A DNA stretch of 56,952 nucleotides, from positions 1 through 56,952 of the forward strand of contig NZ_LZKQ01000324.1 in the NCBI RefSeq assembly GCF_001668675.1, written 5' to 3'. The notes beneath the pieces are model-generated. The model was not told where the DNA came from, did no database searches, and was given only the letters and a program-made list of their open reading frames with translations. This DNA is from Mycobacterium asiaticum (lineage in GTDB: Bacteria; Actinomycetota; Actinomycetes; Mycobacteriales; Mycobacteriaceae). Of the stretch, positions 8,656 to 17,387 are shown piece by piece; positions within the stretch are counted from its first letter, which is position 1; each line of letters starts with the position of its first letter. The position numbers and the translations under genes were made by a program.

Positions 8656-8713
8656 CGAGCAGACGCAGAATCGCATCCCACTGCCCGCGGCAGTGCGATT
8701 CTGCGTCTGCTCG
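8656..8713. repeat. 20-bp perfect inverted repeat between dapD and dapE
   Basis: CGAGCAGACGCAGAATCGCA at 8656-8675 is repeated in inverse orientation at 8694-8713 with an 18-base loop. Inside the loop, CACTGCC (8679-8685) and GGCAGTG (8689-8695) form a second, partly overlapping stem. It sits between two divergent genes of one pathway, so it cannot serve as a simple 3' terminator. I recall similar GCAGACGCAGAATCGC-type palindromes at other mycobacterial intergenic sites, which makes a dispersed palindromic element likely. An operator role for both genes is the alternative. Confidence 0.8.
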
Positions 8714-8733
8714 CGGTGGTTAGGCTTAACCTC

Positions 8734-9798
8734 GTGCTGGACCTATCCGGAGATCCCGTTGCGCTGACCGCGGCGTTGGTGGACATCCCCAGCGAGTCAC
8801 GCGACGAAGGGCGCATCGCCGACGAGGTGGAGGCGGCGCTGCGGGCACAGACGTCCGGCTTCGAAATCGTCCGCAACGGCAACGCCGTGCTGGCGCGTAC
8901 GGCGCTGGGCCTGCCGTCGCGGGTGCTGCTCGCCGGGCACCTGGACACCGTCCCGGTGGCCGACAATCTGCCCAGCCGGATCGAGGGCGATCAGCTGTAC
9001 GGCTGCGGCACCGCGGACATGAAATCCGGTGACGCGGTCTTTCTGCACCTGGCCGCCACGGTGGGCGAACCGGTGCACGACCTGACGCTGGTGTTCTACG
9101 ACTGCGAGGAAATCGATTCGGCCGCAAATGGTTTGGGACGCCTGGAGCGTGAACTTCCGGAGTGGCTGGCCGCCGACGTGGCGATCCTGGGCGAGCCCAC
9201 CGCCGGGTTCATCGAGGCGGGCTGCCAGGGCACGCTGCGCGTCGTCGTCAGCGCCACCGGGACTCGCGCGCATTCGGCTCGATCCTGGTTGGGCGACAAC
9301 GCCATTCACAAACTCGGCGCCGTGCTGGACCGGCTGTCCTCGTACACCGCGCGCAGCGTGGACATCGACGGCTGCGTTTATCGCGAGGGCTTGTCGGCCG
9401 TCCGCGTGGACGGTGGGGTCGCGGGAAACGTCATTCCCGACGCCGCCTCGGTGACCATCAACTTCCGCTTCGCCCCGGACCGGTCGCCGGAGGCCGCGCT
9501 GCAGCATGTCCACGAGGTGCTCGACGGACTCGACGTGCGGATCGAGTTGACCGACTCGGCCGCCGGTGCGCTGCCCGGGCTCACGGCGCCGCCCGCGAAG
9601 GCGCTGGTCGAGGCCGCGGACGGACAGGTGCGGGCGAAGTACGGCTGGACGGATGTGTCTCGCTTTGCCGCGCTGGGGATTCCGGCGCTCAACTATGGCC
9701 CCGGTGACCCGAACCTGGCGCACAAGCGCGACGAGCGAGTGCCGGTGGCCAACATCACCGCCGCGGTGGAGATGTTGCGCGCCTACTTGAGCCGCTAG
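8734..9798 (+). CDS. dapE: Succinyl-diaminopimelate desuccinylase DapE
   Basis: A 354-residue zinc peptidase of the M20 family that removes succinate from N-succinyl-LL-diaminopimelate, giving LL-DAP for lysine and cell wall synthesis. Metal-site motifs in order: AGHLDTVP (His), GTADMKSGD (bridging Asp), DCEEIDS (general base and ligand Glu), GEPTAG (Glu) and the C-terminal HKRDERVP. The GTG at 8734 gives a start equal to the M. tuberculosis protein as I recall it; the frame is open further upstream but would run through the palindrome. It is divergent from dapD. Its TAG stop shares CTAG with the convergent ATPase gene. Confidence 0.95.
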   Translation: MLDLSGDPVALTAALVDIPSESRDEGRIADEVEAALRAQTSGFEIVRNGNAVLARTALGLPSRVLLAGHLDTVPVADNLPSRIEGDQLYGCGTADMKSGDAVFLHLAATVGEPVHDLTLVFYDCEEIDSAANGLGRLERELPEWLAADVAILGEPTAGFIEAGCQGTLRVVVSATGTRAHSARSWLGDNAIHKLGAVLDRLSSYTARSVDIDGCVYREGLSAVRVDGGVAGNVIPDAASVTINFRFAPDRSPEAALQHVHEVLDGLDVRIELTDSAAGALPGLTAPPAKALVEAADGQVRAKYGWTDVSRFAALGIPALNYGPGDPNLAHKRDERVPVANITAAVEMLRAYLSR

Positions 9799-11915
9799 AA
9801 GCGCGAGGCCTGCGCGGCCGCGTCGGCTGCGGCCGCGCCCATCCCGATCGCGGCCAACTCCTCGGCAACGGCGGTCAGGGCGGCCGCATCACGGCCGGCC
9901 AGGGCGCGGGCATGACGAACCACCAGATGGCCGACCTGGCAATCGATTTCGTCGGCCAGCCGGGCCAGCGGGTCGACAGCGCGCAGATCACCGAGCCGGA
10001 CGGCGTCGTAGTAGGCCAGTAGCGCCAGGGTGGACTGCTTGGCGCGTTCGGCGGTTCTGGCGGCCTCGCGTGCGGCGCTGATCGCGCCGGTGTTGTCCCG
10101 GGCCGTCGCCCTGGTCCAGGCACGGGCCATGCCGAGCTCGGGTGCGAACAACGCCGATTTCGTCCCGTGCCGGTTTTCGGCTCGGCGCAGGGCTTTTGCC
10201 GAGCCGGGGATGTCGCCCTGCCGTGCGACGGCCGTCGTCAGCAACATCAGGGAGAACGGTCCCCAGGAGTAGCCGCTGCGTTCGAGTTCTGCCGCGGCCG
10301 GCTCCAACAACGCTGCGGCGGCGGCGAATTCGCCCTTGACCAGCAGCACGTAGGCCAGCAGCGACTCGCCGATGGAGCGTCCCGGCTGCTGCAGCTCGGC
10401 GAAGTCGGTGAACTGTTGAGCCAGCGTGTGGGCTTGTCCGACTTCACCGGCCATCAGCAGCGCGATGATCTGGCTCAGGCCGACGGTGAACCGCAACAGC
10501 CCCGGATGCTCTGCCGCCGCGGCAGTTTCGGCGAACCGCTGCACATCGCCCAGCCGGCCCATCCGCGCCGACGACAACGCTGCGGCACTGGCCGCCCACG
10601 CCACCGCCATGTCACTGTCGGCCGGACCGTCCAGCACTGAGGTCGCCAATGTGATGGCGCGCGCCACGTTCCCGGAGTTCATCGCGAACGTGGCGGTCAG
10701 CCCGTCCAGCACCGCGCGGGCCGCGGGCTGGGTGACCCGATTGCGGGTGGTTTGCAGGAAGGCGGTGGCCCGTTCGGGCTCACCGAGCATCCAGAACTGG
10801 TTGGCGGCAGTCGGTACCGCCCACGACATCAGCTCGGGTTCCGACAGGCCGGCCGGATCCACCGCCGACAGCACCGCGCCCGCCTCGCGGCCGCGTCCCT
10901 GCCAGGCCAGCGCCTGACCGAGGACCAACCGGGCCACAAGGCCGCCCGACCGATCCACCGCCGCCCGCGCCAGCCGTTCGGCCAGCCGCAAGTCACCCAG
11001 TCGCAGCGCCTGCTGGGCTGCCTCGGTGACTTCCGTGATCGGTTGGGGCACATCGCATTCCAACGCCAGCGAGGCCAGCCGCAACCGGTCGCTCAATCGC
11101 TCGCACGGGTGCTGGGAGAGCAGGTTGACCAGATCGGTGCGACGTTGCCGCGCGCCGTCCTTACCCAGGGCCGTCCTCGCGCGTTCGCCGAACAGCGGGT
11201 GCGCGGTGTAGACCACCGGGTCGGTGGCGCTGCCGCCCCGTACCCGGGTCTCGGCGGCGCCGAGGTCCTCGGCCTGGCCGACGGCGCCCTCCCCGGCCAG
11301 CACGGTCAGATCGGCCAGCGTCAGGGGTTCCAGGATGGCCAGGTAGTCCAACACCGCCCGGGCCGGTGGCGGCAAATGGGCCAGGAATTCGTCGACGTCG
11401 GCAGCGGTGCGCGCCGTGTCCGGCGGCTCGACGTCGATCCGCTCCAACAGTCCGTCGGTCCACAACGCCGCGATCGCGGCCGGGGCGGCGTCCGCGCGGG
11501 CGGTGACGACCATCCGGGCGGTGCGGGTCAGGGCCAGCTGGTACACCAGCGTGGCCGACAGGATGTCGAGGTCGTTCGCCTCGTCGACGACGAGCAGCAG
11601 ATCGCCTTGCTCGGCGGCCCTCATCAGTGAGGTACGCGCGGCCCGCAATAACGCCGCCGGCTTACCGATCTCGGCAATGTCGACGAGATGGCCGAAGGCG
11701 CCGAACGGCACCACGCGCTCGGCGGGAGTGCCGATGACCCAACGGGTCAGCGTGCCGGGATTGCGTTCGCAGAATCGTTCGGCGGCCAACCGGGCGAGGG
11801 TGGATTTGCCGACGCCGTCGGGCCCCAGGACGACGCCGCCGCCCGCGTCCCCCAGCGCGGCGTCCAGCCGTTCCAGCGCGGCCGCGTGCTGCGGGACGTT
11901 CCAACGAATCGGCAC
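9795..11915 (-). CDS. P-loop ATPase with helical repeats (Rv1204c-like), STAND/LuxR-like without visible HTH
   Basis: A 706-residue protein with Walker A GPDGVGKST near residue 34 and a Walker B-like LLLVVDEAN near 105. A winged-helix-like region follows (DYLAILEPLTLADL, about 190-205). The rest is a long Ala/Leu-rich helical array typical of TPR-like repeats in MalT/LuxR-type STAND ATPases. I see no C-terminal LuxR helix-turn-helix, so it is not an obvious transcription factor; it may instead be a signalling or scaffold ATPase. It corresponds to M. tuberculosis Rv1204c by position, although I remember that protein as shorter (about 560 residues). It diverges from the LOG gene with 71 bases between starts. 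No function is established from sequence. Confidence 0.82.
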   Translation of the reverse strand: MPIRWNVPQHAAALERLDAALGDAGGGVVLGPDGVGKSTLARLAAERFCERNPGTLTRWVIGTPAERVVPFGAFGHLVDIAEIGKPAALLRAARTSLMRAAEQGDLLLVVDEANDLDILSATLVYQLALTRTARMVVTARADAAPAAIAALWTDGLLERIDVEPPDTARTAADVDEFLAHLPPPARAVLDYLAILEPLTLADLTVLAGEGAVGQAEDLGAAETRVRGGSATDPVVYTAHPLFGERARTALGKDGARQRRTDLVNLLSQHPCERLSDRLRLASLALECDVPQPITEVTEAAQQALRLGDLRLAERLARAAVDRSGGLVARLVLGQALAWQGRGREAGAVLSAVDPAGLSEPELMSWAVPTAANQFWMLGEPERATAFLQTTRNRVTQPAARAVLDGLTATFAMNSGNVARAITLATSVLDGPADSDMAVAWAASAAALSSARMGRLGDVQRFAETAAAAEHPGLLRFTVGLSQIIALLMAGEVGQAHTLAQQFTDFAELQQPGRSIGESLLAYVLLVKGEFAAAAALLEPAAAELERSGYSWGPFSLMLLTTAVARQGDIPGSAKALRRAENRHGTKSALFAPELGMARAWTRATARDNTGAISAAREAARTAERAKQSTLALLAYYDAVRLGDLRAVDPLARLADEIDCQVGHLVVRHARALAGRDAAALTAVAEELAAIGMGAAAADAAAQASRF

Positions 11916-11986
11916 CGTTGTGAGTTTATGGTGACCTTCACCCCGGCTGTGCGCAGGGCTTGGGCGGTTGGTCTACGTTTCGGTGT

Positions 11987-12580
11987 ATGCCCGCAGAGAC
12001 CAACGGTCAGTGGACGGTGGCGGTGTACTGCGCCGCCTCGCCAACGCACCCGGAATTACTCGAGCTCGCCGCGTCGCTCGGGGCGAGCATCGCCTCGCGT
12101 GGCTGGAAGCTGGTGTGGGGCGGCGGACACGTCTCGGCGATGGGCGCGGTGGCCCCGGCGGCGCGGGCGGCCGGGGGCTGGACCGTTGGGGTGATACCCA
12201 CGATGTTGCAGAACCGCGAACTTGCCGACCGGGATGCCGACGAGCTGATCGTCACCGACACGATGAGCGAGCGTAAACGGGTGATGGAGGAGCGCGCGGA
12301 CGCGTTCATCGCGTTGCCCGGCGGTGTCGGCACCCTCGACGAGTTGTTGAGTGCCTGGACCCAGGGCTATCTGGACGTGCACGACAAGCCGATCGTGCTG
12401 CTGGATCCCTGGGGGCATTACGACGGGTTTCTGGCCTGGGTATACGGATTGACCGACAGCGGCTACATCTCCCAGGCGGCGGTCGATCGGCTAGTTGTGG
12501 TGGATAAGGTCGGCGAGGCGCTGCAGGCGTGCGCGCCCGGGCTGACAAGTCTGCAGAGAATCGAGGAATCAGGTGTCTGA
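11987..12580 (+). CDS. LOG family cytokinin nucleoside monophosphate phosphoribohydrolase
   Basis: A 197-residue Rossmann-like enzyme of the LOG family, which hydrolyses the ribose-5-phosphate bond of an N6-modified AMP to release a cytokinin-type base. The signature PGGVGTLDEL is present, as is an upstream VWGGGHVSAMG nucleotide-binding segment and the conserved ERK in MSERKRVMEERADAF. The ATG at 11987 matches the start I recall for M. tuberculosis Rv1205, whose product is reported to make cytokinins; accumulation in proteasome mutants produces toxic aldehydes. It overlaps fadD6 by 8 bases and is thus probably co-transcribed with it. Confidence 0.92.
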   Translation: MPAETNGQWTVAVYCAASPTHPELLELAASLGASIASRGWKLVWGGGHVSAMGAVAPAARAAGGWTVGVIPTMLQNRELADRDADELIVTDTMSERKRVMEERADAFIALPGGVGTLDELLSAWTQGYLDVHDKPIVLLDPWGHYDGFLAWVYGLTDSGYISQAAVDRLVVVDKVGEALQACAPGLTSLQRIEESGV

Positions 12581-14351
12581 TCACGAGGGCGGCGCGCGGA
12601 CCCAAGTCAAGCTCACCCACATCGCCGCGCAGGTGCCCGGCCTCATCGCCGACGCGCCGTCGATCCTGCGGGGCGTGACCGGCTTGCTGGCCCGGCCGGG
12701 GTCCAAGGTGTCGATCGCGTCGGTGTTCCAGGACCGGGCCGCGCGCTACGCCGACCGGATCTTTCTGAAGTTCGGCGACCAGCAGCTCACCTACCGCGAC
12801 GCCAACGCAACCGCCAACCGATACGCCGCCGTGCTGGCCGCGCGCGGCGTCGGCCCGGGCGATGTCGTCGGCGTGATGCTGCGCAACTCACCCAATGCGG
12901 TGCTGACCATGCTGGCCGTGGTCAAGTGCGGCGCGATCGCCGGGATGCTCAACTACCACCAGCGCGGCGACGTCCTCAAGCACAGCCTGGGACTGCTGGA
13001 CGCCAAGGTGCTGATCGCCGAATCCGACTTGGTCAGCGCGGTAAGCGAGTCCGGCGGGTCGGCGGGCGAGGTGCTGACCGTCGAAGACCTGGAGCGATTC
13101 GCCACCACCGCGCCGGCCACCAACCCGTCGTCGGCTTCGGCGGTGCGCGCCAAGGACACCGCCTTCTACATCTTCACCTCGGGCACCACCGGATATCCCA
13201 AGGCCAGCGTGATGACGCACTACCGGTGGCTCAAGGCCCTCGGGGCGTTCGGCGGGATGGGACTGCGGCTGAAATCCTCTGACACGCTGTACAGCTGCCT
13301 GCCGCTCTACCACAACAATGCGCTGACGGTCGCCGTGTCGTCGGTGATCAACTCCGGCGCGACCCTGGCGCTGGGCAAGTCGTTCTCGGCGTCGCGGTTC
13401 TGGGACGAGGTGATCGCCGCCGACGCGACGGCGTTCATCTACATCGGCGAGGTCTGCCGGTATCTGCTCAACCAGCCGCCCAAGCCGACCGACCGCAAAC
13501 ACAAGGTCCGCGTCATCGCCGGCAACGGGCTGCGGCCGGACATCTGGGAGGAATTCACCAAACGGTTCGGCATCGCCCGGGTTTGTGAGTTCTACGCCGC
13601 CAGCGAGGGCACCACGGCATTCATCAACATCTTCAACGTGCCTCGCAGCACCGGGATTTCACCGATGCCGCTGGCCTACGTCGAGTACGACCCGGACACC
13701 GGCGAGCCGGTCCGCGACGAGGACGGGCGGGTCCGGCGGGTGCCCGCCGGCGAGCCGGGCTTGTTGCTCAGCCCGGTCAATCGACTGCAGCCGTTCGACG
13801 GTTACACCGACAAATCGGCGACCGAGAAGAAGCTGGTGCGCAACGCTTTCAAGGAGGGCGACACCTGGTTCAACACCGGTGACGTGATGAGCCCGCAGGG
13901 CATGTTCCACGCCGCGTTCGTCGACCGGCTCGGCGACACCTTCCGCTGGAAGGGCGAGAACGTGGCCACCACGCAGGTGGAGGCCGCGGTGGCCACGGAT
14001 CCCAATGTCGAGGAGTGCACGGTGTTCGGGGTCGAGGTGCCAGATACCGGCGGGCGCGCCGGTATGGCCGCGATCAAGCTGCGCGAAGGCAAGGAGTTCG
14101 ACGGCCAGTCCCTGGCGCGGGCGGTCTATGACCAGCTGCCCTCCTACGCGCTGCCGCTGTTCGTGCGGCTGGTGGAGTCGCTCGAACACACGACGACGTT
14201 CAAGAGCCGCAAGGTGGAGCTGCGCAAGCAGGCGTACGGCTCGGACGTCAAAGACCCGCTGTACGTGCTGGCCGGACGGAAAGAAGGCTACGTGCCGTTC
14301 TACGACGAGTACCCCGAGGAAGTTTCCTCCGGCAAGCGCCCGCAGGGCTGA
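12573..14351 (+). CDS. fadD6: Long-chain fatty acyl-CoA synthetase FadD6 (FATP-like)
   Basis: A 592-residue acyl-CoA synthetase of the fatty-acid transport protein (FATP/VLACS) type, which activates long-chain fatty acids on import. It carries the AMP-binding loop FTSGTTGYPKAS, the FATP-type CEFYAASEGTTAF, NTGDVM and the C-terminal FRWKGENVATTQVE typical of this branch. The GTG start at 12573 lies 8 bases inside the end of the LOG gene. It matches FadD6 of M. tuberculosis (597 residues as I recall). A hairpin lies right after the stop. Confidence 0.95.
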   Translation: MSDHEGGARTQVKLTHIAAQVPGLIADAPSILRGVTGLLARPGSKVSIASVFQDRAARYADRIFLKFGDQQLTYRDANATANRYAAVLAARGVGPGDVVGVMLRNSPNAVLTMLAVVKCGAIAGMLNYHQRGDVLKHSLGLLDAKVLIAESDLVSAVSESGGSAGEVLTVEDLERFATTAPATNPSSASAVRAKDTAFYIFTSGTTGYPKASVMTHYRWLKALGAFGGMGLRLKSSDTLYSCLPLYHNNALTVAVSSVINSGATLALGKSFSASRFWDEVIAADATAFIYIGEVCRYLLNQPPKPTDRKHKVRVIAGNGLRPDIWEEFTKRFGIARVCEFYAASEGTTAFINIFNVPRSTGISPMPLAYVEYDPDTGEPVRDEDGRVRRVPAGEPGLLLSPVNRLQPFDGYTDKSATEKKLVRNAFKEGDTWFNTGDVMSPQGMFHAAFVDRLGDTFRWKGENVATTQVEAAVATDPNVEECTVFGVEVPDTGGRAGMAAIKLREGKEFDGQSLARAVYDQLPSYALPLFVRLVESLEHTTTFKSRKVELRKQAYGSDVKDPLYVLAGRKEGYVPFYDEYPEEVSSGKRPQG

Positions 14352-14353
14352 AT

Positions 14354-14372
14354 AACCGCGGGCACCGCGGTT
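14354..14372 (+). terminator. Possible terminator hairpin after fadD6
   Basis: AACCGCGG and CCGCGGTT form a perfect 8-bp stem with a 3-base loop, starting 3 bases after the fadD6 stop and ending in a short TTT. There is no long U-tract, which is common for mycobacteria. folP2 begins 36 bases later, so this hairpin may separate the two transcription units or only attenuate. Confidence 0.5.
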
Positions 14373-14407
14373 TCGAGGGCCCGCGCACATCCAGGCACTA
14401 TGGAGGC

Positions 14408-15283
14408 GTGCAGTCAACCCTGTGCGGTCGCCCAGTCGCGAGCGATCGCGCGCTGATCATGGCGATCGTCAACCGCACCCCGGACTCGTTCTTCGACCGG
14501 GGTGCGACGTTCGCCGACGGCGCCGCCCGCGAGGCGGTCCACCAAGCCGTCGCCGACGGCGCCGACGTGATCGACATCGGTGGCGTCAAGGCCGGCCCCG
14601 GCGAGCACGTCGACACCGATACCGAGGTCGCCCGCCTGGTGCCGTTCGTCGAATGGCTGCGCGACACCTACCCCCAGCAACTGATCAGCGTCGACACCTG
14701 GCGCTCCGAGGTGGCCGAACTGGCCTGCGCGGCGGGCGCCGACATCATCAACGACACCTGGGGCGGGGTCGACCCCCGACTGCAGGAAGTGGCCGCCGAG
14801 TTCGGCGCGGGCCTGGTGTGCGCGCACACCGGGGGAGCCTTACCGCGTACGCGGCCGTTCCGGGTGAGTTACGGTACGACTACCCGCGGGGTGGTGGACG
14901 ACGTGATTCGCCAGGTCACAGCCGCCGCCGAGCGGGCCGTCGCGGTCGGAGTGGCCCGCGACCGGGTGTTGATCGATCCGGCCCACGATTTCGGAAAGAA
15001 CAGCTTCCACGGGCTGCTGCTGTTGCGGCACGTGGACGATCTTGTTAAGACCGGGTGGCCTTTGCTCATGGCTTTGAGCAACAAGGACTTCGTCGGGGAG
15101 ACTCTTGGCGTGGACGTGACCGAACGGCTCGAGGGAACGCTGGCAGCGACCGCGCTGGCGGCGGCCGCCGGCGCGCGCATGTTCCGGGTGCATCAGGTGG
15201 CGGCGACCCGCCGGGTGCTGGAGATGGTGGCCTCGATCCAGGGGATGCGTCCGCCGAAGCGCACGGTGAGGGGGCTCGCATGA
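14408..15283 (+). CDS. folP2: Dihydropteroate synthase homologue FolP2
   Basis: A 291-residue TIM-barrel protein of the dihydropteroate synthase family. Pterin-binding motifs are recognisable but altered: MAIVNRTPDSFFDRG (canonical NVTPDSFSDGG), ADVIDIGG followed by VKAG instead of ESTRPG, SVDTWR, and ALSNKDF where true DHPS has SRK. As I recall, the mycobacterial FolP2 paralogue lacks DHPS activity, and these changes agree with that. The stop overlaps the gpgS start by 4 bases (ATGA), a tight coupling conserved in mycobacteria. It may have a role linked to glucosylglycerate or methylglucose lipopolysaccharide synthesis instead of folate; that is inference. Confidence 0.93.
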   Translation: MQSTLCGRPVASDRALIMAIVNRTPDSFFDRGATFADGAAREAVHQAVADGADVIDIGGVKAGPGEHVDTDTEVARLVPFVEWLRDTYPQQLISVDTWRSEVAELACAAGADIINDTWGGVDPRLQEVAAEFGAGLVCAHTGGALPRTRPFRVSYGTTTRGVVDDVIRQVTAAAERAVAVGVARDRVLIDPAHDFGKNSFHGLLLLRHVDDLVKTGWPLLMALSNKDFVGETLGVDVTERLEGTLAATALAAAAGARMFRVHQVAATRRVLEMVASIQGMRPPKRTVRGLA

Positions 15284-16233
15284 CGGCATCGGAACTGTTC
15301 ACCGGTGATCTGATCAATGACACCTGGCTGGCCGAACGCAGCTGGAATCGGCCGCGCTGGACGATCAGCGAACTGGTCGCGGCCAAGGCCGGCCGCACGA
15401 TCTCGGTGGTGTTGCCCGCGCTCAACGAGGAAGAGACCGTCGCGTCCGTCATCGACAGCGTCTCACCGCTGGTGGACGGGCTGGTTGACGAGTTGATCGT
15501 GCTCGACTCGGGCTCCACCGACGACACCGAGATCCGCGCGATCGCCGCCGGCGCACGCGTCGTCAGCCGGGAGCAGGCCGTTCCCGAAGTCCCGACCCGG
15601 CCGGGCAAGGGCGAGGCGCTGTGGCGCTCGCTGGCCGCCACCAGCGGTGACATCGTGGTGTTCATCGACTCCGACCTGATCAACCCGCACCCGATGTTCG
15701 TGCCGTACCTGGTTGGTCCGCTGCTCACCGGCGAGGGCATTCACCTGGTGAAGGGCTTCTACCGCCGCCCGCTGAACGTCGCCGACGCCAGCGGCAGCGC
15801 CGGCGCGACCGGGGGTGGCCGGGTGACCGAGCTGGTCGCACGGCCCCTGCTCGCGGCGCTTCGGCCCGAGCTGGGCTGCGTACTGCAGCCACTGGGCGGG
15901 GAGTACGCCGCAACCCGCGAGCTGCTCACGTCGCTGCCGTTCGCGCCAGGCTACGGCGTCGAGATCGGCCTGCTCGTCGACACCTTCGACCGATTGGGCC
16001 TGGACGCGATCGCCCAGGTCAACCTGGGCGTCCGAGCGCACCGCAACCGTCCGCTGGAAGAATTGGGCGCCATGAGCCGGCAGGTGATCGCCACCCTGCT
16101 GTCGCGGTGCGGCATTCCCGACTCCGGCGTCGGACTCACCCAGTTCTTCCCGGTCCCGGATGGCTACACCCAGCACACCTTGCCGGTGTCGTTGGCCGAC
16201 CGGCCGCCGATGAGCGTGCTCCGGCCTGCTTGA
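15280..16233 (+). CDS. gpgS: Glucosyl-3-phosphoglycerate synthase GpgS
   Basis: A 317-residue GT81 glycosyltransferase with a GT-A fold, which transfers glucose from UDP-glucose to 3-phosphoglycerate. This is the first step to glucosylglycerate, the reducing end of methylglucose lipopolysaccharides that modulate fatty acid synthesis. It shows the sugar-nucleotide strand VVLPALNEEETV, the SGSTDDTE segment and the metal-binding DSD in VFIDSDLINP. The start ATG at 15280 overlaps the folP2 stop; an upstream in-frame extension is only a shadow. It matches Rv1208 closely by recollection. Confidence 0.96.
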   Translation: MTASELFTGDLINDTWLAERSWNRPRWTISELVAAKAGRTISVVLPALNEEETVASVIDSVSPLVDGLVDELIVLDSGSTDDTEIRAIAAGARVVSREQAVPEVPTRPGKGEALWRSLAATSGDIVVFIDSDLINPHPMFVPYLVGPLLTGEGIHLVKGFYRRPLNVADASGSAGATGGGRVTELVARPLLAALRPELGCVLQPLGGEYAATRELLTSLPFAPGYGVEIGLLVDTFDRLGLDAIAQVNLGVRAHRNRPLEELGAMSRQVIATLLSRCGIPDSGVGLTQFFPVPDGYTQHTLPVSLADRPPMSVLRPA

Positions 16234-16269
16234 GAACCCGTGTCAGTGCCGTAGGGCAAGATCGTCCCC

Positions 16270-16632
16270 GTGGCGTTGGTGTTGCTTTACCTGGTGGTTC
16301 TGATCCTGGTCGCGATCGTGCTGTTCGGCGCGGCGAGTTTGCTGTTCGGTCGCGGCGAGCAGCTGCCGCCCCTGCCGCGGGCCACGACGGCGACGGTGCT
16401 GCCCGCGTCCGGCATCACCGGCGCCGACGTCGAGGCCGTCAAGTTCACCCAAGTCTTCCGGGGTTACAACACCACTGAGGTGGACTGGGTGCTGGCCCGC
16501 CTCGGCGCCGAGCTGGAGCGGTTGCGCGAGGAGCTGGCGGCGACGCACCAAAACGGGCCTGACCTGGAGAGCGACAGCACGCCGGTGCCCGACGAGGAGA
16601 GCGTCGTGCAAGAGCGGTCCGGCCCCACATGA
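16270..16632 (+). CDS. Membrane-anchored DivIVA-domain protein (Rv1209-like)
   Basis: A 120-residue protein with one N-terminal membrane helix (about residues 2-27, LVLLYLVVLILVAIVLFGAA) followed by a linker. A short DivIVA-type motif is then visible: VKFTQVFRGYNTTEVDWVL and a coiled-coil start (ELERLREELAA). DivIVA domains bind curved membranes and organise polar growth in actinobacteria (Wag31). This small anchored form could interact with that machinery, but that is inference. GTG start at 16270. The stop overlaps the glycosylase start by 4 bases (ATGA). Transmembrane and DivIVA parts are clear, function is not. Confidence 0.85.
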   Translation: MALVLLYLVVLILVAIVLFGAASLLFGRGEQLPPLPRATTATVLPASGITGADVEAVKFTQVFRGYNTTEVDWVLARLGAELERLREELAATHQNGPDLESDSTPVPDEESVVQERSGPT

Positions 16633-17210
16633 GTGACGACGGCCTGGTGCGCTGCGGCTGGGCGGTGGTCCGGCCGGGTCCCGATGCGGACCTGTACCGC
16701 ACCTATCACGACACCGAATGGGGCCAACCGCTCCGCGATGGAACCGCGCTGTTCGAGCGGATGAGTCTGGAGGCGTTCCAGAGCGGCCTGTCGTGGCTGA
16801 TCATCCTGCGCAAACGAGAGAACTTCCGGCAGGCTTTCCACCAGTTCGACATCGAGACGGTCGCCGGCTTCACCGACGCCGACGTGCAACGACTGCTGGC
16901 CGATCCCGGCATCGTGCGCAACCGGGCCAAGATCGAGGCGACGATCGCCAACGCCCGCGCGGCCGCGGAGCTCGGGTCGCCGCAAGACCTGTCCGACCTG
17001 TTGTGGTCTTTTGCGCCGTCGCCTCGGCCCAGGTTCGCTGACCTGTCCGAAATCCCCTCGACAAGTGCCGAATCGAAAGCCATGGCACGTGAGCTCAAAC
17101 GGCGCGGATTCCGGTTCGTGGGGCCGACCACCGCCTACGCGTTGATGCAGGCCACCGGCATGGTCGACGACCACATCAGCGGCTGCTGGGTGCAGCAGGC
17201 CGTTCGTTGA
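16629..17210 (+). CDS. tagA: DNA-3-methyladenine glycosylase I
   Basis: A 193-residue base-excision repair enzyme of the Tag family, which removes 3-methyladenine from alkylated DNA. Family motifs seen are RCGWAV at the start, YHDTEWG, the SLEAFQSGLSWLIIL segment, and the C-terminal DDHISGCW with zinc-site residues. Its start overlaps the stop of the DivIVA-like gene, so the two are translationally coupled. Length fits the family (187-204). Confidence 0.94.
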   Translation: MSDDGLVRCGWAVVRPGPDADLYRTYHDTEWGQPLRDGTALFERMSLEAFQSGLSWLIILRKRENFRQAFHQFDIETVAGFTDADVQRLLADPGIVRNRAKIEATIANARAAAELGSPQDLSDLLWSFAPSPRPRFADLSEIPSTSAESKAMARELKRRGFRFVGPTTAYALMQATGMVDDHISGCWVQQAVR

Positions 17211-17387
17211 GTGGCCCAAATCGCCCCAGAAGCGGGTCTTTGTGCACCTGCTAACCCGGATAGGGAACAATAGAGGCGTGATTTGGCAGTTCAATGTCGG
17301 GTATGGCTGGGAATCCGCTGGCGGGGCATGCTCGGCGCCGACCAGGTCCGCAGGCGCGGGCCAGCTCGAATCTGGAGGGAGCACTCG

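Noticed and set aside
8569..8733. N-terminal extension of DapE to 409 residues
   Set aside because: The extension would translate through the palindrome and overlap the divergent dapD gene; the family start is at 8734.
15055..15279. N-terminal extension of GpgS
   Set aside because: It lies entirely inside folP2 in another frame; the ATG at 15280 with the ATGA overlap matches the family.
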